From the NCBI RefSeq assembly GCF_001423765.1, contig NZ_LMPG01000014.1, positions 186,001 to 250,000 on the forward strand: 64,000 nucleotides of DNA, given 5' to 3'. The notes beneath the pieces were generated by a model that saw nothing but the letters and a program-made list of their open reading frames with translations, was not told where the DNA came from and searched no databases. Origin of the DNA: Sphingomonas sp. Leaf343. Lineage in GTDB: Bacteria > Pseudomonadota > Alphaproteobacteria > Sphingomonadales > Sphingomonadaceae. This document shows positions 20,677 to 28,208 of this stretch, in pieces (position 1 is the first letter of the stretch; each line of letters starts with the position of its first letter). The position numbers and the translations under genes were made by a program.

Positions 20677-22242
20677 ATGGCCAGTGCCGCCCTCGATCGA
20701 CCCACCGCGCGCAGCCTGCCGGAAAAGGCCGATGCCGCGGCGTGGCTGGCGGTAGCGGCGGGCACGATCGGCGCGTTGATGGCAACGCTCGACATCTCGA
20801 TCGTCAATTCGTCGCTGCCGACAATCCAGGGCGAAATCGGCGCGAGCGGAACCGAGGGGACGTGGATCGCCACTGCCTATCTGGTCGCGGAGATCGTCGT
20901 CATCCCGATGTCGGCTTGGCTGACCCGGCTGCTCGGCCTGCGCACCTTCCTGCTGATCGCGGCGGGACTGTTCACCGCCTTTTCGGTGTTGTGCGGCATT
21001 TCCACGTCGCTGCCGATGATGATTATCGGCCGGGTCGGACAGGGCTTCACCGGCGGCGCGATGATCCCGACCGCGCAGACGATCATCGCGCAACGCCTGC
21101 CCCGCTCTCAACAGCCGATCGGCATCGCGCTGTTCGGCGTGACCGCGATCATGGGGCCGGTTCTCGGGCCATTGATCGGCGGCTGGCTGACGGAAAATGT
21201 CAGCTGGCACTACGCATTCTTCCTCAACGTACCGATCTGCGCGATCCTCGTGGTGCTGCTGCTCGTCGGACTGCCCCACGACAAATTGCGCCTCGACCTG
21301 ATCGGCGAGGCGGACTGGTTCGGCATCGCCGGCCTCGCGCTCGGTCTCGGCGGGCTGACGGTGTTCCTGGAGGACGGCCAGCGTGAACAATGGTTCTCGT
21401 CCGAACTGATCCGCTGGATGGCGTTCGTCTCCGTCACCGGTTTTGCCCTGTTGTTCTGGGGGCAGGCGACCGCGCGACGACCGATCATCAAGCTCAAGCT
21501 GCTGCTCGATCGGCAGTTCGGCTCGGTCGCGCTGATGGGCATCGTGCTGGGGATGGTTCTCTACGGCACCTCCTACGCGATCCCGCAGTTCCTGTCGGCG
21601 ATCGCCAATTACAACGCGCTGCAATCGGGCAAGGTCGTGCTGCTGTCCGGTCTTCCCAGTCTGGTGATGATGGCGATCGTCCCGATCCTGCTGAAGCGCG
21701 TCGACATCCGGCTGGCGGTCGCGGCGGGGCTGTTCATCATGGGCGGGTCGGCCTTGCTCGACGCCAACCTGTCGCTGACGTCGTCCGGCCCCGATTTCAC
21801 CGAATCGCAGCTTCTGCGCGGCGTCGGCCAAATTCTTGGCATGCTGTTCCTCAGTCAAGCGGTGGTGCGATCCGTCCCGCCGGAGGATGCGGGCGATGCC
21901 TCCGGTCTCTTCAACGCCGTCCGTAATCTCGGCGGCAGCTTCGCGTTGGCGGGGATTTCGATCCTGCAAGATCAGCGGATGTGGTTCCATTCGCGCCGGC
22001 TGGAGGAGACGCTGAACGCGAACTCGCCGGCGGTGCAGGATTATGTCGGCGGGCTGTCGCAGCAAGTCGGCGGCACGCCGACTGCGATGCGGCTGATCGG
22101 GCAGCAGATACAGGGGCAGGCACTGGTCATGACCTATAACGACATCTTCTGGATCATGGGCATGGGGACGCTCATCGTCCTGCCGCTCGTCCTGTTCCTC
22201 CGCCCGCTCCCGAAGGACGCCGCACCCGCGGCGATGCACTGA
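20677..22242 (+). CDS. DHA2-family MFS drug exporter (EmrB-like)
   Basis: A 521-residue inner-membrane antiporter with about 14 helices. Helix 1 carries the DHA2 mark LMATLDISIVNSSLPTIQGE; loop 2-3 reads TRLLGLR; helix 5 has the antiporter motif GPVLGPLIGGWL. The gene begins two bases after the adaptor stop and its TGA overlaps the ATG of the channel gene (TGATG). In the EmrAB-TolC model it moves hydrophobic toxic compounds out against a proton gradient. Substrate unknown; the convergent TetR gene is the likely local regulator. Confidence 0.94.
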   Translation: MASAALDRPTARSLPEKADAAAWLAVAAGTIGALMATLDISIVNSSLPTIQGEIGASGTEGTWIATAYLVAEIVVIPMSAWLTRLLGLRTFLLIAAGLFTAFSVLCGISTSLPMMIIGRVGQGFTGGAMIPTAQTIIAQRLPRSQQPIGIALFGVTAIMGPVLGPLIGGWLTENVSWHYAFFLNVPICAILVVLLLVGLPHDKLRLDLIGEADWFGIAGLALGLGGLTVFLEDGQREQWFSSELIRWMAFVSVTGFALLFWGQATARRPIIKLKLLLDRQFGSVALMGIVLGMVLYGTSYAIPQFLSAIANYNALQSGKVVLLSGLPSLVMMAIVPILLKRVDIRLAVAAGLFIMGGSALLDANLSLTSSGPDFTESQLLRGVGQILGMLFLSQAVVRSVPPEDAGDASGLFNAVRNLGGSFALAGISILQDQRMWFHSRRLEETLNANSPAVQDYVGGLSQQVGGTPTAMRLIGQQIQGQALVMTYNDIFWIMGMGTLIVLPLVLFLRPLPKDAAPAAMH

Positions 22243-23735
22243 TGACGATACGCGCCGCCCCGATCATCGCGCTCGCCCTGCTGTCCGCTTGCACGGTCGG
22301 GCCGGACTATGCCGGCCCGCCAAGGGTCGCCTCCGACGCCGCCGCTCGCGGCACGTTCGTGCGGGCGGGCGATGCCGCCCTGACCCGCGCCCCCGGCTTA
22401 GCCCGCTGGTGGGAGACGCTGAACGACTCGACGCTGACCGCCCTCGTCGACGACGCGCTGGCGCACAGTCCAACGATCGATGAGGCGCAGGCCCGCATCC
22501 GGGAGGCCCGTGCGCAACTGACGCAGCAGCGTAGCGCTCGATTGCCCGGCGTCAGCGCCAACGGCACCTATCTGCGCGCGGAGGTGCCCGGTATCGATCT
22601 GGGCGGAAGCGAAGGCGGCGGTGGCGAGACTAGCGGCGGCTCCACCAGTCTCTCCTTCTACAATGCCGGTCTCAACGCGTCGTGGGAGGTCGACCTGTTC
22701 GGCGGGGCTCGCCGCGGCGTCGAACAGTCGCAGCGGACGATCGAGGCACGCTTCGCCGAGCTCGCGGACGCGCAGGTCAGCCTCGTAGCGCAGGTCGCGC
22801 AGGGTTATGTCTCGCTCCGCGACGTGCAGGCGCGCATCCGCCTCAACGGCCGCTCTGCGGAATTGCAGGAGCAGCAGGTCGCCCTCACCCGCCAGCGCTA
22901 CGCCGCCGGCACCGCCTCCGCGCTCGACGTGGAGCGACTCCAGACAGCACTGTCCAACACGCAGGCGCAGGCGGTGCCGCTGGGCGCACAGCGTGACGAG
23001 TATCTCAACCAGCTCGCCGTCCTGACCGGTCGCGCGCCCGGCGCGCTCGACGCGACGCTGGACACGGTCGTACCCGTCCCGCTGCCGCCTGCGAACGTGC
23101 CGATCGGCAACCCCGGCAGCCTGATCGCCAACCGCCCCGACGTCCGCGCCGCCGAGCGACAGCTTGCCGGCAGCACTGCCGCGATCGGCGTCAACCGCGC
23201 CAGGCAACTGCCCGGCATCCGCTTTCTCGGTCTGCTCGGGCTCGGCGGCACCAGCCCGGGCGATATCTTCGATCTCGGGAACCTGACCGCCCTCGCCGCC
23301 CCCTCGCTCAGTTGGTCGTTCCTCGACTTCGGGCGCGCCGCCGCCGCGACCCGCGTTTCGGAGGCGCAGCGCGATCAGGCGGAGGCGAAGTACCGGCAGG
23401 CGGTGTTGACGGCTTTGCAGGATGCGGAGACGTCGCTGTCGCGCTTCGGCCATCTTCGCCGGCAACTCGCCGCCCTGATCGGTGCGCAGCGATCCGCCGC
23501 GCGCGCCGTCGCGCTCAACGACCAGCGGATGCGCGCGGGGACCAGCGCCACGATCGACCAGCTCGATGTCGAGCGGCAGCGGCTATCCGCCGAGATTGCG
23601 GTGGCGCAGGCGACCGCGCAACTGACGAACAGCTATGTCGCGGTTCAGAACGCGCTGGGGCTGGGCTGGACGGGGCCGGGCTCGATCGGGCCGGGTTCGA
23701 CGGGGCTGGGCTCGACGACACCGCCCGCGCCCTGA
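22242..23735 (+). CDS. Outer-membrane efflux channel lipoprotein (OprM/NodT family)
   Basis: A 497-residue TolC-like channel anchored by a lipid at Cys17 (signal ending LLSAC). After CTVGPDYAGPP come two repeats of the outer-membrane efflux fold: LARWWETLNDSTLTALVDDAL early, then ASWEVDLFGGARR, and in the second half PSLSWSFLDFGRAAAATRV. These are the standard NodT/OprM landmarks. It completes the tripartite pump with the two genes before it. Its C-terminal Gly/Ser/Thr-rich tail comes from a 15-bp repeat and runs 91 bases over the 3' end of the convergent TetR gene. Confidence 0.94.
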   Translation: MTIRAAPIIALALLSACTVGPDYAGPPRVASDAAARGTFVRAGDAALTRAPGLARWWETLNDSTLTALVDDALAHSPTIDEAQARIREARAQLTQQRSARLPGVSANGTYLRAEVPGIDLGGSEGGGGETSGGSTSLSFYNAGLNASWEVDLFGGARRGVEQSQRTIEARFAELADAQVSLVAQVAQGYVSLRDVQARIRLNGRSAELQEQQVALTRQRYAAGTASALDVERLQTALSNTQAQAVPLGAQRDEYLNQLAVLTGRAPGALDATLDTVVPVPLPPANVPIGNPGSLIANRPDVRAAERQLAGSTAAIGVNRARQLPGIRFLGLLGLGGTSPGDIFDLGNLTALAAPSLSWSFLDFGRAAAATRVSEAQRDQAEAKYRQAVLTALQDAETSLSRFGHLRRQLAALIGAQRSAARAVALNDQRMRAGTSATIDQLDVERQRLSAEIAVAQATAQLTNSYVAVQNALGLGWTGPGSIGPGSTGLGSTTPPAP

Positions 23736-24283
23736 CCGGTCCGGGGGCGAAGGCCGTGGAGCAGCACGGGCATCGCTTCCGCCAGCATCGCCTCCGCATC
23801 ATCGCGCGATTGTTGCGGCAACAGCAACCCGCCGAGCATCCTCAGCGCCAACACCGCCTGACGGGGAGTGACATGCCGGTCGAGAGTCCCATCGGCGTGC
23901 GCGCGATCCACGAACGGTGCGAGTATCCGCTCCAGTCGCCGCGCCAGTTCCTCCAGCGCGGAGCGCGTCTCGCCCTCCATCGGCAGGTCGGCGGCCATGC
24001 GGTCGAACAGCGTGCTCGCCTGCACCCCGGCCAGCGCCATCGCCGCGATCGTCCGGTCCAGCGGCATCGCCGGGTCCAGCCCGGCCTCGATCCGGTCCAG
24101 TTCGACGTCGAACACCGCGATCAGCAGCGCCACGCGATCCTTGAAGTTGCGATAGAGCGTGCCGCGCCCAACGCCCGCCTGCGCCGCGACCTCCTCCAGC
24201 GGGACGAGATAGCCCTTCGCCCGGAAACATTCGGATGCCGCCGCAATCAGGGCATCGCGCCGCGCCTGCGCGTCACGCCGCAT
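23645..24283 (-). CDS. TetR-family transcriptional regulator
   Basis: A 212-residue repressor-type protein. The N-terminal helix-turn-helix is clear: ARRDALIAAASECFRAKGY, then LEEVAAQAGVGRGTLYRNF (about 29-47). The C-terminal ligand domain is variable, as usual. The last 20 or so residues are a Pro/Glu/Gly repeat (VEPSPVEPGPIEPGPVQPSP) read from the minisatellite that on the other strand ends the efflux-channel gene. It probably controls the efflux operon it converges on, though its operator would then lie 4 kb away at the operon front; that is inference. Confidence 0.9.
   Translation of the reverse strand: MRRDAQARRDALIAAASECFRAKGYLVPLEEVAAQAGVGRGTLYRNFKDRVALLIAVFDVELDRIEAGLDPAMPLDRTIAAMALAGVQASTLFDRMAADLPMEGETRSALEELARRLERILAPFVDRAHADGTLDRHVTPRQAVLALRMLGGLLLPQQSRDDAEAMLAEAMPVLLHGLRPRTGQGAGGVVEPSPVEPGPIEPGPVQPSPSAF
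23657..23710. repeat. 15-bp minisatellite with eight G-runs in a convergent overlap
   Basis: Plus strand carries degenerate 15-base units such as GGGCTCGATCGGGCC and GGGTTCGACGGGGCT. Runs of three or four G occur at 23657, 23663, 23672, 23678, 23688, 23693, 23702 and 23708. The first four have loops of 2, 6 and 2 bases and so fit a G-quadruplex pattern. The repeat codes for both C-termini: Gly/Ser/Pro in the channel, Pro/Glu/Gly in TetR. Confidence 0.75.
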
Positions 24284-24354
24284 CGTGGCAGGATCGGAAC
24301 GGCCGGACCATCATCCCGCCCTGATGCCGCCCCGCTCCTGCCGGCGCAACCCGA

Positions 24355-26352
24355 TCAGTCCTTCCTGCCCTTCAACAGATCGTTGAGCTTGCCCGCAATG
24401 ACGCCGAGCGGATCGAGCAGGCCGGGCGTCGAACCGCGATTAGCGGCCTTGGCGGCATCGTCGGCCGCTTTGGCCGCGTCCTTGGCGGCTTTTTCCTGCG
24501 CTTTCACGGCGTCCTCCGCAGCCTTTTCAGCAGCACGCTGGGCGTCCTTGGCCGCTTTTTCGGCATCCTTTGCGGCTTTGTCCGATGCGGCATCGGCGGC
24601 TCTTTCAGCTTCCTTCGCCGCCTTCTCCGCAGCTTTGGTGGCCGCGTCCTTCGCGGCATCGCGCGCGGCCTTGTCGGCGTCGGCCCTCGCCGCATCCTCG
24701 GATGCCTTTGCGGCATCCTTTGCGGCCTTCTCGGCGGCCTTGGCGGCCTGATCGGCCAGTCTGGCAGCATCGCGAGCGGCAGTTTCGGCTGCCGCGCGTG
24801 CGGCGCGCTCCGCTTCCCTGCCGATCTGCGCAGCAAGATCCGCCGCCGCTTTCGCCGCATCCTTCGCGGACTTGTCGGCAGCCGCAGCCACCGCCGCAGC
24901 GGCGGCCCGGCCGGCCGCTTCGGCCGCTTGCGTCGCATTGGCGGCCGCCAGCGCCGCCGCCGCCTGCGCGGCCGAATCGCCGGCTGCGGCGGCAGCGGCC
25001 TGTGCCGCCAGCGCCGCATCCTGCGCCGCCTGATCGGCCACCGCCTGCGCCGCGGCCTGAGCCGCCTTCACCGCAACCCGCTGCACCTCCGCAGCGGCGG
25101 CGGCATCGGCGGCCTGTTGCGCCGCGATCGCCGTCTGTGCCGACGCCACCGCCGCCGCGCTGGCGGCATCCTGCATCGCGGTGTCGGTCATCATCTGCGC
25201 CGCCTGTTCGGCTGCGCGAGCCGCCGCTGCCGCTGCCGCCTGCGCCTCCACCTGCGCCGTCGCCTTGGCGAGACGGTCCGCGTCGGCTGCGCTGGCTTCC
25301 GACGCCGCCACGGCGGCAGTCTTCGCCGCATCGTCCGCCGCGATCCGGGCGGCCTGATCCGCCTGGGTGCGGGCGGCGGCGGCAGCGGCCGCATCCCGCG
25401 CGATCCGCTCGGCATCCGCCTTCGCCTGCGTGGCGGCGGCGGTCGCCGCATCGGACTGACCGGCGGTGGTGACGGCCTGGTCCTGCGAAGCCTTCGCCGT
25501 CATCACGACCGTGGCCATCTCAACGGTCTTCACCGCATAGGTCGATGCCTCGGTCGCGACCCGGGTCGCGGTGGCGACATCGGCGACCGCTGCGGCGATG
25601 CCGCCGCCGATCGTGCCGTTGACGAGGCCGCCGGTCGTATCCGCGACCGATACCGGTGCCTCATAGACGGTGGCGGTCACCGCGACGGGTTCGCCGGCCT
25701 CGGCCGGAATCGCGGCTGCCGCCGCCGGAGGAAGCGCCGGGGGAGCAGCCGGTGTCGGCGTCGGGGAGCCAGCCGCGCCAGGAGCCTCGACCACACGGGT
25801 CACGCCGTTGCTTTCGACCTGCATCCGCGTGCGATCGCCCGCCCCGACCAGCGCGACGGCGCCCGGAAGGATCAGGTCGTGCGCGCCGCCATCGACGGCG
25901 GCGACGTCGACCGCGCCCTCCAGCACCTGAACCGACGCCCCCGTGTCGGTCACGCCGACGGAAAAGGTCGTCCCCTTCACGACGGCGGCCAGATAGGGCG
26001 TCTTCACCTCGAAATGCGGCGTCATCTTCTTCTTTATCATGAAGACGATATTGCCGAAATCCTCCCACACCCGCGTCACGCCGGTGGCGGGTTCCGTCTC
26101 GGGCAGGCGCAGCTGCGACGACGGCGAAACCATCATATATTCGGTGCCACGCACCAGCACGACGCGACCGCCGCGTCCGGTCGTCACCGTATCGCCAGCC
26201 GACACCGCCAGGCCGCGCGTCGCGATCTTGCCGATCCCTGCGCGCGACACCTGCACCGGCCCCGACATCTCGCTGATCGTCCAGCCACCCGGCCCCGCCA
26301 GCGCGGCGGACGAACAGGTGACGGCCAATAGGGACAGAAGGCGCTTGCGCAT
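24355..26352 (-). CDS. FecR-domain exported protein with long Ala-rich helical tail
   Basis: A 665-residue protein. I start it at 26352, where AGGAG precedes MRKRLLSLLA. Signal peptide 1-19; then a FecR-type domain (about 25-180) with the hallmark TPYLAAVVKGTTFSV at 118-132, used in iron-signalling regulators but here without a membrane helix or sigma-factor gene. A Pro/Ala linker (about 205-235) leads to roughly 400 residues dominated by Ala, Lys, Asp and Gln (patterns like AAKDAAKAAADLAAQ), resembling the periplasm-spanning helix of TolA. The end is GLLDPLGVIAGKLNDLLKGRKD. It is divergent from the TpsB-like and CHASE2-EAL genes. I infer a periplasmic sensor or strut; function unproven. Confidence 0.8.
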   Translation of the reverse strand: MRKRLLSLLAVTCSSAALAGPGGWTISEMSGPVQVSRAGIGKIATRGLAVSAGDTVTTGRGGRVVLVRGTEYMMVSPSSQLRLPETEPATGVTRVWEDFGNIVFMIKKKMTPHFEVKTPYLAAVVKGTTFSVGVTDTGASVQVLEGAVDVAAVDGGAHDLILPGAVALVGAGDRTRMQVESNGVTRVVEAPGAAGSPTPTPAAPPALPPAAAAAIPAEAGEPVAVTATVYEAPVSVADTTGGLVNGTIGGGIAAAVADVATATRVATEASTYAVKTVEMATVVMTAKASQDQAVTTAGQSDAATAAATQAKADAERIARDAAAAAAARTQADQAARIAADDAAKTAAVAASEASAADADRLAKATAQVEAQAAAAAAARAAEQAAQMMTDTAMQDAASAAAVASAQTAIAAQQAADAAAAAEVQRVAVKAAQAAAQAVADQAAQDAALAAQAAAAAAGDSAAQAAAALAAANATQAAEAAGRAAAAAVAAAADKSAKDAAKAAADLAAQIGREAERAARAAAETAARDAARLADQAAKAAEKAAKDAAKASEDAARADADKAARDAAKDAATKAAEKAAKEAERAADAASDKAAKDAEKAAKDAQRAAEKAAEDAVKAQEKAAKDAAKAADDAAKAANRGSTPGLLDPLGVIAGKLNDLLKGRKD

Positions 26353-26514
26353 GAGGATCTCCTGGTGGCCCCCATCGGCGGGACCACCCGCCATCCCTGT
26401 CGCGCCATTCCGGTGTCGGTCGTCTTGCCCGATGCGGTTAACCGCGCATTAGGGCCGAATTCCACGGCTAACCTTTTGCAAAGGCTTCGCCGTCTAGATC
26501 GGACATCACCCCAG

Positions 26515-28197
26515 ATGGACGACGCGATGCCCTGTTTCTCCCAATTCCTTGCTGCCGTCCTGACCGCCACCCTGGGCATTTCGTGCACCGTGCCAGCACT
26601 CGCGCAGGTTCGCCTCGATCGTGCCGACCCGAGCATCACGGAACAGGCGTTGCCCCGCGCCGTCCACCCCGGCGAGGCGACGGCGGCGATACCGACCGTC
26701 GAAACGCCGACGCCCCGGATCGGCGCGGCGGACGGCCCCACCGGCGTCGTCGCGGCGATCACCGTCGGCGGGCGGACGCAGCTCCCCTCCTCCGCCTTCG
26801 CCGCAGCCCTTACCGACTATGTCGGCCGGCAACTGGGCCGTGACGATCTCGCCCGGCTGGCCGGCGCGGTGGCGGGCGTGGCCCGCGGCAACGGCTATCC
26901 CTTTGCCAGCGCCTCGATCGAGGCGCAGCCGATGCGCAACGGCGTGCTGCGCGTCACGCTGGACGATGGCCGCGTCGATGCGGTGCGCGTGATCGGCGCG
27001 ACCAATCCCGCTGCCGACCGCCTGTTGACACGCGCGCTGGTAACCGGCCGGGGCGTGCGCCGCGCAGAACTGGAACGTGCCATCCTGCTGGTCGGCGACA
27101 TCGCCGGCGTGCGCGTGAAGGACAGCCGCTACACCCGTCAGGACGGATTCGGCATCCTCCTCGTCACGATCGTTCAGGACCGCGGGAGCGCCTACGTCCA
27201 GCTCGACAATCGCGGCAGCCGGGAGGTGGGGCCGGTCCGCTCCACGATGCTCGCCAGCCTGCGCGGCCTCGCCGGGTCGGGCGACGAACTGTCGTTGATT
27301 GCCGCGCAAACTCCGTTCGACCCGTCGGAATTCGCGTTCGTCCGCGGCCGCTATGCCGCGCCGGTCGGGGCGGACGGCGCGGTCCTGTCGGCATCGGCGT
27401 CCTATGGACGCTCCCACCCCGGCGCCTCCCTAGCCGTGCTGGACGTGATCGGCAAAAGCGTTGATCTCGCCGCCGCCTATGCCCGGCCGCTGGTCCGCTC
27501 CCGCGCGCGCAGTTTGTGGGGAACGCTGGAGTTCCGCGCGATCCAGATCCGGCAGACCCTGTCGGGCCTGCTCCTGCGCGACGATCGCCTCGCGACGCTG
27601 ACGGGATCGCTGAACGGTGCTACGGCGCTGGGCGGCGGCATCCTCCGCGGCGAGACGTCGATAACGGGCGGCCTGCCCCTGTCGGGTGTCAGCCACGAGG
27701 GCGATGCCCGCATCTCCCGCCGCGATGGCGATGCGCGGTTCGCGACGATCGGCTATACCGTCGAATGGGTCCTTACGCTCGCCCGACCGATCACTCTTGT
27801 GCTCGGCTCCTCCGGCCAGCTTGCCTCGCGCCCCGTGCTCGCCACGGCCGAGATCGGCGCGGGCGGACCGGCATTCGGTCGTGGCTATGACTATGCCGAG
27901 CGGACGGGCGACAACGGCATCCTCGGCTCGGTCGAGCTGCGCGGCGATCTGGGCCGCGTCGCGCCGGGCGCGATCGAGCGGGCGCAGGTCTATGCGTTCG
28001 TCGACGGTGGCCATGTCAGCAATTGGCGGCACGGCATCGGCGGCGGCTCGCTGCTGTCGAGCGGAGCCGGCGTCCGCGCCGGACTGTTCGCGCGCCTCGA
28101 CGGAATGATCGAAATCGCCCTGCCGCTGAACGCCGACCGGTTCGACACGCGTAACCGCCGCCCGCGCCTGTCCGTCCGCCTGTCGCGTAGCTTCTGA
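26515..28197 (+). CDS. TpsB-like outer-membrane transporter (ShlB/FhaC type)
   Basis: A 560-residue protein with a signal peptide (CFSQFLAAVLTATLGISC through PALAQ), polypeptide-transport-associated (POTRA) modules (about 75-230: LARLAGAVAGVARGNGYPFA; VDAVRVIGATNP) and a 16-strand-type barrel. The conserved barrel-loop motif appears as GRGYDYAERTGDNG, and the chain ends in Phe, as outer-membrane barrels do. Such proteins secrete a partner exoprotein (TpsA), but no TpsA gene is in the window. Two start codons are possible (26515, 26527). It is followed 11 bases later by the CHASE2-EAL gene, so these two form an operon. Confidence 0.82.
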   Translation: MDDAMPCFSQFLAAVLTATLGISCTVPALAQVRLDRADPSITEQALPRAVHPGEATAAIPTVETPTPRIGAADGPTGVVAAITVGGRTQLPSSAFAAALTDYVGRQLGRDDLARLAGAVAGVARGNGYPFASASIEAQPMRNGVLRVTLDDGRVDAVRVIGATNPAADRLLTRALVTGRGVRRAELERAILLVGDIAGVRVKDSRYTRQDGFGILLVTIVQDRGSAYVQLDNRGSREVGPVRSTMLASLRGLAGSGDELSLIAAQTPFDPSEFAFVRGRYAAPVGADGAVLSASASYGRSHPGASLAVLDVIGKSVDLAAAYARPLVRSRARSLWGTLEFRAIQIRQTLSGLLLRDDRLATLTGSLNGATALGGGILRGETSITGGLPLSGVSHEGDARISRRDGDARFATIGYTVEWVLTLARPITLVLGSSGQLASRPVLATAEIGAGGPAFGRGYDYAERTGDNGILGSVELRGDLGRVAPGAIERAQVYAFVDGGHVSNWRHGIGGGSLLSSGAGVRAGLFARLDGMIEIALPLNADRFDTRNRRPRLSVRLSRSF

Positions 28198-28208
28198 GCG
28201 CTAACGCC

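Noticed and set aside
24570..26331. Long Arg/Pro/His-rich frames opposite the FecR protein
   Set aside because: Product of the alanine-codon-rich tail read backwards; no start site or known fold.
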